From assembly GCA_008711295.1 (NCBI GenBank), contig VUYV01000011.1, forward strand, positions 3,165,029-3,229,028: a DNA stretch of 64,000 bases. Direction: 5' to 3'. This document shows positions 1-11,900 of this stretch, piece after piece (position 1 is the first letter of the stretch; each line of letters starts with the position of its first letter). Below the pieces are notes generated by a model, which ran no database searches, was not told where the DNA came from, and saw nothing but the letters and a program-made list of their open reading frames with translations. A program made the position numbers and the translations under genes. This DNA comes from Anarhynchus alexandrinus. Its lineage: Eukaryota; Chordata; Aves; Charadriiformes; Charadriidae.

Positions 1-1183
1 ATGTAAATATATCACTTTCCAAGAGAAAAAGATTGCAAGAGAAGGTGAAAATTGATATGTTGTGTGACCAGAACTTGAGGTCAGACAGGAAATCCTGTTT
101 CCAAGCAGATCAGATGAAAAAAGGAAAATCTGTGATCAGTAAATAGGTATTTTCTGTAATAACTGAGTTGGTACTGTGGGTTGGATGGCAGCACCATGTT
201 GGCCAGTATACTAATGCAAGTCAGTAGTAACCTCCTGAAAGCTGTTGGGCTATGGGTGGACCTTGTTTTACTACAATTACTGTACAGTACTCAGCATTTA
301 CAGGCTAGCAGGTGCAGCCAGGCTGCTTGCACAATATAGTATGCCCACCTAAACATAGCTTTGTTCCTTGTTGTGATTGAGATATTTCCTCTGAGTAAAG
401 CACTCTCTCAGCTTCTTTTGTTCCTGTACTGAACAAAGACTGTGAGCCACAAACACATTGGGTTATGTGGAATGCTGCTCACATTGCACAGTTTCACTGT
501 TAGGTGTTCTTGAAATCAAGTAAAGCAGGAAGGGAAAGATTGTTTCAAATTTATTTTTAGAAAGCATTAAGATGTTTCAGCCTTGGCGAACTTTTTTTTT
601 TTTTCAACTTCTTGGGTGCTGACTGGCCTGTAGAACCAGCTGACTTCATTGCTTTGTGGATCCCCTAATTCCAGTGGTCTGGGGATGCTGGCTAATACCT
701 TGGGCATGTTGGCTGTGTCTTTTGGAGTTGGCCACGGGCAGGCCTAGCAAGTGGTGCTTTCATCTGCTTCTGTCTTGGGGACCCCGGGGTACTTGACAGT
801 TTAGGGGAAGCTGGTGACCTGGAGTGTGATAAGACTTGATCTGGGATTTACAGGCAGTGTCCAAGACTCTTCTGTAGCTGTTAATGTAATAGGTAGTGCC
901 TTTACTCCCTTGCTTTAAGGACACAACTTGTGTAATTTGTACTGGATTATGTGATGGCTTTGCGGATGTACGTGCCAATTCTTGAAAACGTGTTTGGCAG
1001 ATTCCTTCATTCCAGCTGTGTCAATACACAAATCTGAGGTCCTTTTTTTAAACAGGGAGGGGAAGCCCCTGGGTAACAATTGGACCATAGCAAATAGCTG
1101 CAGATACAGCACTGGGAGTTTGTAACTATCAGTTTGTATTATAAGAACCCAAAGATAAACTGTGTGCTTTACTTAAACAACAC

Positions 1184-1201
1184 CACACACACACACACAC
1201 A
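1184..1201. repeat. (CA)9 microsatellite
   Basis: Nine uninterrupted CA units, preceded by CAC. A simple intronic microsatellite that is probably length-variable. Confidence 0.9.
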
Positions 1202-4200
1202 AGAAGTCACAACTCTAGTAAGAGATAAATATATAAGTATTTTGACAAATGTGCACCTCTGGAAGGTTTGTCACCTCCTAGCCTATAAGATTTGAACAAA
1301 TACAGTAATGTGGTATTTCCTAGTTGTCTAATACTCTGAATATCCATCGTCTCTACTAGTGATGTAACCCATAAAGTATTAAGCTGAGTTGTATATTATC
1401 CAGTTTTCTCTTTTCCCATGAACTTTCCCATGTTCTGAACACTTCTACTTTTTCCAGAAGTACGAGGGAACGTGGTTCCAATCCCAGTAGAAGACTAGAG
1501 TAATATGTATTTGAATGCAGAGGTCAGGGTGTGAATTTCCACATATATACGTGTGTGTTTATGCATATAGTGTGATGTGAAACCAATCCAAGCAAGCTAG
1601 ATGTTTAAGCCAGAATCTGAGACGCACTTTGGGACTCTGTATTGAGCACTTATGTACACACCTAGTCAGCTGCTTTTGGTCCAGAAATGTGTGGCAGCAA
1701 TAAGTAAGATATTTATTCACATGTAGTGAGCCTTCTGTGCCAGCCAGCTCTGCAGCTATAGGAACTGAAGTACAGCAGCAAAGGAAGATGCTAACAGCAC
1801 AGCTGAGAAGTGTCTATCTACTGACGCCACAAGATTAGTAGTAGAGGTGGAAGAAGGAGACAGAGGGGAAGGATTAGGATAGCAAATCCATAATCATATA
1901 GACTTCAAACAACTAGTTACCTCAATAGCCAGTCATTGCAGGAAATAAGTCTATTCTCTCCCTCATATGTTAGAGCACCCAAGCTCTGTGATTCGCTTCT
2001 ATTTTCCATTAACTCAGTAACATCTAAAGCAGTGCATGGAATGCAATTCCCTGTGCTGCTGCTGAGTCCCAAGCACTTACAGTTACTATCAAATATTGGT
2101 GGAGGGACAGCAACCTGTGGTCTCAGCTCTCAGCCATTTCTTCCAACTGTTAGCTCCATAAGATAAAGTGCTGTTCTGTTAATAGCCAAAAAATGATATC
2201 AACAGAGTGCAGCTTTCCAGAAGTCCCCACCTCCTGCTCCCAATCTTCTCCCTCACCTCAGGAAGCTGCCTTCTCAAGTGTTTCCATCTCTGAATTAAGC
2301 AAAAACTGCTGCAGCCTGTACTCTGATGAGAACACAACTGAACTTTCAGACCCTCCATAAGGAGGGAAGTGTTTGCAGGGGCATTGCACGTGTTTTTTGG
2401 GTTGTCAGGGTTCCAAAGTGATGCTCTTAAGGTTGTGTTCCTATTATGTTTTTGTAGGGACTCCTATCCCTACATTTAGTTGAATGCTGGAGCAAGGCAC
2501 AGGAGAGTGCAGCCTCTCTTCCTTCCTTCTTCGATGTGTTCTCTATTCACGAAATAATAAAGCTATTACTCTTGTTTAAATACTGAGGGTAGTTTGCAGG
2601 GCAGAATGTTGTCTGTGGCTGTGTGACTGCTGTTGAATAGCAGTTGTGTGCCCCTTCTCATGCATGTCCTGTCAGATGTTGTGGCATATTTGGTATCAGG
2701 AGCAAAATGCTTGCTTATTACATTTCAAACCTTAATTAATTTTTTTTATAAGAGAAGCTCATGTTTCTTAAATAAGTTCATCATTCAGCTTTTAATGCTA
2801 TAGTGGAAAACCTGTTTTGTAACCCATGTAGAAGCTTCCATTTCCTATGCTGGCCTACTAGGAAAGGAGTGACGGGTGTGATCCTTTTTCCTCTTTTATC
2901 TCATATAAGAAAGCTAATAACTCTGCCCCATCACAGTGCTGTGGGGCTCTTGGGGTATTTCATCAGCAAATATAATAAATGTCTTGGATTTAAGCAGTAA
3001 CTTGTGGTGGTGACCCTTACTCTTGAATCCCTAAGGCAGTACTTGATACCTAGAGTTCAACCAGAGTAGTTACAAGCAAGAAAACAACCTTCATTCTGAA
3101 CTGTGAGAGCAGTCAGGCATAGGCATTTGGGGTTGCAAGACTTTGTAAAATGAGGCTCCCATGGGACATGGGGTTGCCCATGTGAACCATGCTCTTAGCA
3201 TGTAGCTCTAGGACATGAACTGGCTGGAAGGATTGGGACACGTGGTTGAGCTGGAATCCTAACGTGTAGCCTGGTCTGCTTTGAGTATGGCACAGAAAGG
3301 GCTGTGGACCTGTGCTGGGGATCTTAATTGTGTTCAAGTAGGATGTCTGCCACAAGCACATCTTTCTTCAAAATCTTGTCTTTGTTTGAGCCCCACTTCT
3401 ACCTTTAAAATGAGACAAACATTGCTTCGTGGTGGCTGCAGTGAAGTCTGCAGTGCACACAGGCTGGGAAACATTATGTGTTTAAAGATGAAAGCTGCCT
3501 TTAATATTTCACCAACTTTAATAATTCATCCTGAGACGACAGCCTTGGTCTGCTGTGCAGTGACTCATGCACAGACTTCTGTACCCCAAAATATAGTCAG
3601 CTCCATGCTAGGAAGACCTCTTGCATATATCTCCATTTTTGAAAGAAAGATGCTTCTTCTGTGAATTGTGAGGACAAAATGCTCAAAAATCGGACACTGG
3701 CCTTCATACAAATTCAGTGCTTTCAGCGTCTTTGCCAAGTGTGTGGGACTGAAGGAGCCTTTTCCAGAGAGCAGAGCCAGCATGCACAGTGATAATGTCT
3801 AACAGCATATGGACACTGTAGTCAATTTTTAGGAAGTGGGTGTGAGAATATGCTTACTGCAGAAAATCCCCCTTGCAAAATGCTACTTCTAGTGCCTTTG
3901 GTTTCTGCTTCTGCATATTCTTTGGAGGTCTGTCCAAGGCAATTACAACTGACTTCCCTGTGTGTATCAAATAAACACGTACTGCGTGGGAAGAGCTCTA
4001 GAGAGGTGGAAAAAAGCAAGCACCTTCATCTGCACAGCAATACTCTTACCTTAGTTGTTTTTTAATGAAGCAGATCACATCTCTGAAGGAAAGTAATCAG
4101 CTGTTGGCATGAAAAGGTCTGTGTGCCAGGTCCTGGAAGTGACCTGATTGCATCTAGTACTGCTTTGTAGGACAATTTAAATTGTTGGATCAAAAAAACC

Positions 4201-7200
4201 CTCAAAAGAGAGTTCCAAGGCAGAAGGACTTAAAAGGGAGCAGTTCTCTGAAGCCCAGAGAGCACACACATGTAAAATGTACCAGACTGCTGCTTGAGTG
4301 GGATTTTTCCAAGACTCTTGAGAGGTGGAGTGTTATTTAAGTATTTGTTTAGAAGAATGTGTAGTCCACTCAGGCAGGAGAGGTTCCCATTCCCTTGTAC
4401 AGTGTTGCTGTCCTTCTGTTTACTTTAGTTAAGCTCATAAACTGACAATCAAAGTCTACAGAGAAATTAATGGCTGAGGGGAGAATTAGAAACCAATGTT
4501 CAGCATGATCTAGCAATTACGGGGTCTTTTTAAAGAAAAAAAAAGTGGTTTGTAGTATCTTATGATTGGGCAGACTTCAACAGGAATAGCTAATCTTCCT
4601 GTTGATGTGGAGAAAGGGACAATATTGGAGCGTGGATGGGTGAGGATGCATGTAAACATAAGCAAAACTTGCATAAAAGGTCCTTTAACTGTGTTCCAGT
4701 AGTTTCTCATGGTGTAGGTTGTGGATAACACTTGCCTTATTTGTGTGCTTTTTTTTAAAACCTTTTGGGGAGAGGACTGGGTATACAATTTAAAAAAATC
4801 ACCGCATGATTTTTAGAACCAAAGTACTTTTGTCATTTATTCACTCTCCAGTGTGACCAATCTACTTTGCAGTCGTCATCATCTTGCTGTGTGTATGTAT
4901 GTGTGACGAGTGGAACCTTTCATCTCAGTAACTGTTGTAGCTCCATGCTGAAAAAGCCTGAGAGTTATCAGAGCCTAGATGGACTCTGTGAATGTAGAGA
5001 CATCTTGGCTATTGCAGCTACGGATGCTGACAGATACCAAACAAAGGGTCAACATGTATGAGAAAATTGCACTCCTACCTTAAAAATTAATATTCATGGA
5101 TTAGTTAGGCAGGATTTGGAGTAATGCAGCAAAGCTTGAGCTGAGCTTGGTCTGGGTGCAGTGGCTACAACTCCTTGTGTGCCTTCTGTGGGGCTCAAAC
5201 TCCCTTTGAATCTTCATCAGGGATGAGGGCTGATGAGTCTCAGCCTAGACATCCATGCCTCATCAGTTTTAGAGTTGCGTTTCGATGGCTGAGAGATAGG
5301 GGCATCTGTAAGGGTTAACTCAAGCTGTAAAGCACTGCCTAATTTTTACAGATGGTGTGAGTGCAAGAGCGAACCTCAGACTGGCTTGGCAGTGCACAGA
5401 GATAACTTTACGTAATTCCCTGCAGATGTTGCTGCGGAATGGTTTTAATAATGAATTGTGAAGTCGAGCTCAACTCCAGCATAGAGAGAGAACTCAAAAT
5501 AAATGCAATGTTTTGTTCAGTGTTTCAAAAGCAAGTGTTCTAACAACGTTTCTGTGATGCTCTGGGTTGGGAAAGATGGCAGGGGAGGGGACAAGAGATA
5601 GTTTGCGCCATTATAGCGTTGACTTTCTGCAAACAAAGGCAAATCTGGCTAATTTGTCTGCAAGCCATAAACCCCCAAGAACCTGGGAGTTGGGGGGAAA
5701 GGGTTGTGGGACCAAATGGCAACTGCCCTAATACTACTTCTAATGAGGGGATAGTGCAGAGCAAGTACTTCGTAATCAATCAGCTAGGCAGAGTTCTGCA
5801 GTTCATGGCTGTTGTGCATGGACTGTGTCGTGGAACTCATCTGCGCTTCAGCCATTTTCTGCTAGGAATTTGTCAATTCTTGCACTATGCTGTAATTTCC
5901 TTTCTGTAGGGTTATGGCTTAGATGTGCCATCATAATTCAGATTTTCACCTCGTAAGGAGTGAGCTGCCTCTGCAGTGTCTGCTCAGCTGCTCAAAGACC
6001 TTGCACGTCTTGCTTGTGAGCATCCGTTTTTGACTTCTCTGCTGCTGGGGGGTGCTGCTGGAAGCTGCTCAGGCTTCTCAGTTGTTCAGGCTGTTTAAGT
6101 AAAACATACGTTTTTCTGTGTGTGTGATATTCCAATGAGCTTCATTAAAGCCTTTTTTTTGTCCTTCTGAGGAGCAAGCTTGAAATGGGAGAAGAGACTT
6201 TCAGAGCAGGGGCTGGTTTTCTCTGAACCTGGGCAGATGCTGCTGCTTTCTCAGTAGTTGCAGAGGTTTCTTGTCTATGCTTTACTCTTGCACGTAGTTT
6301 ATAAAGGAAATCTTTAGAAATAAACGATAACTTTCATGAGCTCTGTGGCAATTAGGAGCTTTAATCTTAGTGATAGCTTGAAGAATCAAAGCAGCTTAAA
6401 ACCTCACTTAGACTGCTACATGTTCTGTCTGCATGTTACAATGGATTTGGTTGAGTTACTTGATTATAACCTACCTCAGATGTAACTTGACTTCCAACAG
6501 ATACATGGGAGCCTGTTTGTAAGATCAGTGGAGTCATGAGGCTTCCGTGCCAAGGCCTTTCGGGATCTGGGAATGGCAGTAGGGGAGGCATAGTGATATG
6601 GGGGAGGCACGTGTATGCAGGTTGCCTTTTAGCAGGGAGCCCTGTTTAGATGGATGGAGCCTCAGCTGCCCTATGGCCCCAAACACAAGACCTTAAACTC
6701 AGCTCTGAGGCCATGATGCAGCTCAGTGAGCCAAACCAGAGAAACTGTGTTGCAGAATGGGCTAGCAATGGGTGGGCGTCAAGGCTGTGCTGCCCGGCCC
6801 TCTGAGGACAGTTTTACCATGGTTTGCATTTGGCCCAAGCACACGTTTTTAAGTGTAGGCAAGTCCTTTTTGTGCAATTGTGTTTAATTTCTTTCTGAGG
6901 AAGAGTTTACATAAACTATTCCAGTCTAATTGGTATCAGCTGAACACCAGCTTCTGACATTTTGTGCCTAATTATAAGTGTATGTTAAACTGTGTTTGCT
7001 ACCCATGTTGATACGTTACTAGTAAAAGAAGGAACAACCATGAAGATGTGTTTTTGAAACGGTCTGGCAGATCCTGCGTGTTCACTGCTGTGGGCTTCGT
7101 GGCAGGAGAATCCACCTCCTGCTGAGGGGGAATAACTAAATTTAAACTTTCCAACCATGAGCCTTGTGAAGCAAAGTTTCCAAACCTCTGCTGGGCCAGA

Positions 7201-7429
7201 AAATGGAAAGCCTTGTCTGAGTCTTGAGAGTAAATAAATAGAGCTACCTAGCAGCTGTGCAGTGGCGAGTGAGGGGTTTGTTGCTTGGGGCACATTGTCT
7301 CCCAGCCACAGGCCCCAGGGGGGAAGACGAGGATTTGTAACTACTGTCCTCTGGTAAAATCTTCTGTGACAGGATTTGAAATGTACTTGGGTGACTTAGC
7401 ATGAACACTTGAGCATTGTTTCTGCTCAT

Positions 7430-7463
7430 TTCTTTTTCTTTTTCTTTTTTTTTTTTTTTTTTT
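7430..7463. repeat. Pyrimidine/poly-T tract
   Basis: TTTCT-type repeats lead into an uninterrupted run of about 19 T. It is low-complexity intronic sequence and explains the lysine-rich open frames on the opposite strand here. Confidence 0.85.
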
Positions 7464-8836
7464 AAAGAAAGTTGCATGGCAGCAGGGCCCAGCAAAGCCT
7501 GCCTTCCCTTTGCTGGGCCCAGAGCTGCGGCCTCCCGGCGGTGGGAGGGCTGTGTGGCCATGACACAACTCGCGGCTTCGCCCCACCATAAACTAACTAG
7601 TTTTTGTGCCCCATCTGTTTACAGACTAAGTTGGCTCATCCCTGCCTTTGCTTATCACAGGCAGACTTGGGAGTCTCCTTTGAAATTTGTTGGGTTTATG
7701 ACAGCCATTAAAATCTGTAAACTGTTTTGAGGTGCATGTACAGAAGTAGCTATTCTCTCAACTCCCTTTGAGGAGGCTGAAGGACTGGTGTTGAACAGTA
7801 GTTTGCATTGTCCTGACAAAACAACTTGCATTTTTTTAGGGAGACTGGGAGATTGTAGAAAACAACAGAAATGGTTTACCTGCTTGGCTTTTTATTGTCC
7901 TGTATCTTAACCCTGACCTGACCTGAATGGAGCAGATTCTAGTTGTGCTCATATCTGAGCAGCAAGCTCTTGGGTGAGTGAGTCTACATCAAAACCAGTG
8001 GAAGACTTAATAAATCGATGGAGCCAAGCAATAAAAGAGGCAAGTTATGGTTGGTGTGCATTGAACCTGAAGATGGGTCATCTGTAGTGTTCATTCATCC
8101 ATCCATGGATGAGACCTAAGGGTTTTATACCTGTAATTGGGGAATACTTAACATTTTTGTAGATAGTGGTAGAAACGTGGCTCTTCAGGTGGGAAGACAA
8201 AGAACTGGTACTTATGGCCTGAAGTCACATTTTGGTTAGCTTTTTTCTCTTATTTCTGTTCTGTGCAGTACTTTCCAGCTTCCCAGGGCATTGAATTCAG
8301 GTCATGTTTGTTAAACACTGTCTGTGGTGACAAGTGCTCTAGATGTGCTTATTGTTTTGTATCATGTTCTGAAACCTGTGCCTTTCCACTGAAGTCTTGC
8401 CTATTTCCATCTGTTGACTTCTGTGGTGCCTCATATTATTATTTGTCCAATGTTTGTGCTATTTCCCATACGTTCACATACACATATATACACATGCAAA
8501 GTGTTTTGATTGTAGATGTACAGTTTGCAGGACTTGCTTTGAGAAACTGAATTGGAGAACTCAGATCAGAGTTGTCATGGATAGACTTCAGGTTTCTTAA
8601 GATAAACTGATGTTTGCTCTATTGCAACCTTTTTTACATGAGGCCTGCCTGCACACTTGTTTATCGTTGTGAGAGTATCTGATATAAATGGTATGATAGG
8701 ACTAAGCCCCTTCTTCTAGGAGGCTGCAGAATAACTCAAACCTGCACCAAAGCTGCTGGCTCTGTGCTGCCTTTCAGTAGCATCCTGCTATTCTTGTTCC
8801 TCTTAATGTTGACTAAGCACCTTCTTATTTTTGTAG

Positions 8837-8950
8837 GTTGGTGGTTTGTAAGCACAGCAGAAGAGCAGGGCTGGGTTCCTGCTACATACCTGGAATCCCA
8901 AAATGGAACCAGAGATGACTCTGACATCAACACATCCAAACTTGGGGAAG
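8837..8950 (+). CDS. SH3PXD2A: SH3PXD2A exon: second half of SH3-1
   Basis: Starts after TTTTTGTAG with the last two bases of a Gly codon and reads [20 protein letters not shown]. This is the RT-distal half of an SH3 domain: the WW pair, the GWVPATYL core and the 3-10 helix/beta-5 end. It then reads [17 protein letters not shown], the linker typical of TKS5 after the first SH3. It ends in phase 1 before the donor GTATGG at 8951. TKS5 SH3-1 and SH3-2 together act as a tandem module for partners such as p22phox-like and ADAM tails (family knowledge). The first half of this SH3, carrying the ALYDY-like motif, is on an exon outside the window. Confidence 0.95.
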
Positions 8951-11900
8951 GTATGGAAAGCTTTTTGTTATTGAGGGGAAGCTGATATTCACTTGCTTTA
9001 TGCTCCGTCCCTGTAGGAAAACTTTGACAACTCTTGCTGCCACCTGTGGATGTTAATCCAGTGCAGTAACCTTTTCTCCCATCTTGTATCAGTGAAGAAA
9101 TTGAAGTTACGGTGCCTGTAATCCCTTTGTAACCAGCTTGGGCTGTTCAGTGTGACAAAAGGTTCAAAAGCTGAAATGACGCTCATTTTAATGCCCTTAA
9201 AAAGCTTATGTGCAAGTCCAAGGAGTATGTTGGGGTAGAGGTCTTGGACTCTCATGTCCACGGAAGAAGAGAACTTGCATGGCTTGTTTGCAGAAATTAT
9301 GCAAGTGAGAGCTTTTAATTGGAAGAAGATGCTTGTTAGATCTACAGGCCATTAAAAGGAGTGAGATTTAACTTTAATGGTTGCTTCTCATTACAATTTT
9401 TTTAATCAATCCTTGAAACTAGTTTCACCACTGCTTGCTGTGGTCTATGATTTTATGGAAAGGTAATTTTATTTGGTGTGGTCTCATTCTATTAAAACTG
9501 AGAAGCCATTTGTCACGTATATGTATTTAGCTGTGCTGTTTTTTTGGCTAAAGATGCTTAATTCAGGTTCCAGAAATGGAATAGTACAACCTCACATGTT
9601 CCTCTGTTCCATTATGAAAGACTAACCACATCTTAATGGACTTCTCATGTAGCAACTGTGTACAAAGGACACTTTTATTATGATTTGCTCCATTCTAATG
9701 AATCTCTTGCTAAATTTCTAGGTGCTCTTGACGTGACACTTATGTAAAACGTATGTGGAAACTCAGCTGACCTTTTCTTAGCACAGACAGGAGGCTTAGA
9801 TGTGTTGGGGTGACCATCTGCCCATTAAGATAGCACACAGGCAAAACATAACTTTGTGCTGGGCCCCAAGGGTGACGTCTGTGGCTTATTGAAATCTTTG
9901 GCTCTGTAACTCATTTTTCCCTGCTCAAAGCTACCCATATCCTGGGTCACTTAGGGTTTAGAGACAGACTGGCTGTAGACTGGTAGGCCTGGAACCAGTC
10001 TGGTATGATGCAACATCTTAACGGATGCTTTGCAGCAGTTAGTAAAGTTTCCCTGTTAGTAAAAAACCAAAAACTTACTGCTGTTTTCTGAAAGAGTTGA
10101 AGAATGCCTTGTCTGTTGGTCTATAGCTTCCTCCCTTTTCCTGACTCTTAAATATGGTGCATGCTTGACAGCCTTATTGCTTAAACTGCTTTCACTTCAA
10201 GCTCTCCTCTGCCTTTCATGTTGCCCTCTGGAGTGCACTCTGCACAGGGCTGTTGCCACACAGCAGTCTTTCCTGGGTAATGGAAAATCCATCAAATGTT
10301 CCTTATCTCTTTCCTTTCAGTCTCCTTTAATCCATTACGCTGCTCTCCTCAGCTATGGTCAGCAGTCGTGCTCCCTGCCTTACTCCAATTCCAGATATGC
10401 TGAAACTTGAGACTCTTCTTCCCTTTCTGTTCAGTTCTATCACGGTGACAAATCTAATTGCATTACCTCTGCAGCTGCTTTGATGTGCTCCAGCTTTTGC
10501 TTGCTTTTCAGTAACTTTGTTTTATGCTATTAACCACATAAGCTGAGACTTCTTTTGTTCTTTGTTCCCCCCTTCCTCCCCACCCCCCAGTTCTTTATTT
10601 GGGCTATTCTCCTCCTAATAGTTATTCCTTAAGAGAGGAAAGGACAACTCAGATTCACTCTCTTAAAGAAAAGTGTATAAAAGTGAACATACCTACACAG
10701 AAAACTTGCCAACGCTCTGCTCTCTCAGTAGGCAGGAGAAAGGGGCTCCAATATAACCGAGGAGGAAGGTACTTGAAGTGGATTTAGAGTTCATACAAGT
10801 TTCAGAGTGACTCCTGGAGATGATGACTTCCTGCAACCGCACAATCTGTACTCTGCCTACTTTGAAAGGGTGAAAACTCTAATGTAGGGAGCCTTCTGCA
10901 TCAGCCTCTTGGCTCTCCATTTGCAGTGGGCCTGGAACGAGTCCACAAGTCAGGCAGACCCAGAGGTCTGCTCTGCTGTGGCAGGCCCTTGTAAAGATAA
11001 GGAGGTGCTGAATGCAACTTACTAATAATGCTGCCTCTACATAGCAGTAATATTTCCATGTGTCTGTTTAAATAGTCTGTTCCCTGAGAAAGACAAAAGT
11101 GTTTCCTCCTTGCATCTGAGCCTGCACAACATCTTTTGTCAGGATGAGGGTAGACAGTCGACTGAGACCTGCGCCTGTGTTTAGACCAACATGATCTTAC
11201 AAGGCTTGGAAAACATTCAGAAAGCAATCTAAAGAAACATTCACAGCCACAGGAGCTGTTAAAGTAAACATCTTAAAATGGTCTCTGGAAAGGTTTAGAC
11301 ACTTGTTGATAAATATTCTTTCTGGTGACTAACTGTGGCATGACCAACCAAGTCCAAGTCTGGGATTGAATGGCAAAATTCAGTATTGTTGAAGAGAAAA
11401 CAACCTGATTTGTACAAAAGCATCATTGTGATATGAAAGGGCAATCACTGGGTATAGGCATCTGTTGTGAGGAGGAAATGGTGTGGTGGATCTCTGTGAC
11501 CCATTGTGTTCAAGGGGTGCTCCTGGATGGCTGAATCCTCCAAAATCCCAGTGCCAGCAAGGAGCTGTGGGTAGCTGCTCTGTGGTGACATCTGAAGCAA
11601 ATTTCTACCCCTTCTGCACCCCTCCTTCCTGCAATCCTTTAAGTTCAACATCTTTCATTTCCTCCCTTCTTGTGTAGAAACTTCCTAATGCAGGCAGCCT
11701 TACTGTGACTTTTGCTTTAGCTTCTTTCTCTGCTATAATCTGTATGTCTGGTGAGGTGTCTTGTGTTGCCTCTTGTGTAGTGTATGTTTAACTGGCAGTC
11801 TAATGTCCTGTTGATTTGAAGAAAGCCACCAGGTTAAACCAATTGGTAAGAAAAACACTGCCAGTAGGGAGTGAAGACAGCTCATCTTCTGTGCCACCAT

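Larger units (their letters stand above)
1..8836 (+). other. SH3PXD2A: Intron of SH3PXD2A (partial), upstream of the first exon in the window
   Basis: No coding exon could be recognised here. In particular, no frame encodes the end of the PX domain or the first half of SH3-1, which must lie further upstream. Open frames are short and look random. Visible content is low complexity: a T run near 591-604, a CA dinucleotide repeat at 1184-1201 and a pyrimidine tract ending in about 19 T at 7445-7463. The intron ends in a good acceptor (TTATTTTTGTAG). Short TKS5 isoforms that lack the PX domain are known to start from internal promoters. No such promoter could be identified by eye, but this intron is a plausible place for one. 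Confidence 0.7.

Noticed and set aside
5230..5300. TGATGA and CTGA boxes resembling a C/D snoRNA
   Set aside because: The C box is preceded by C rather than A or G, the ends do not form a terminal stem, and the spacing and guide regions are not convincing.
8764..8985. Open frame reading through the exon at 8837 from an upstream ATG
   Set aside because: Only the part from 8837 matches SH3-1; the preceding residues are intron and are followed by a clear AG acceptor, so the ATG is not the start.
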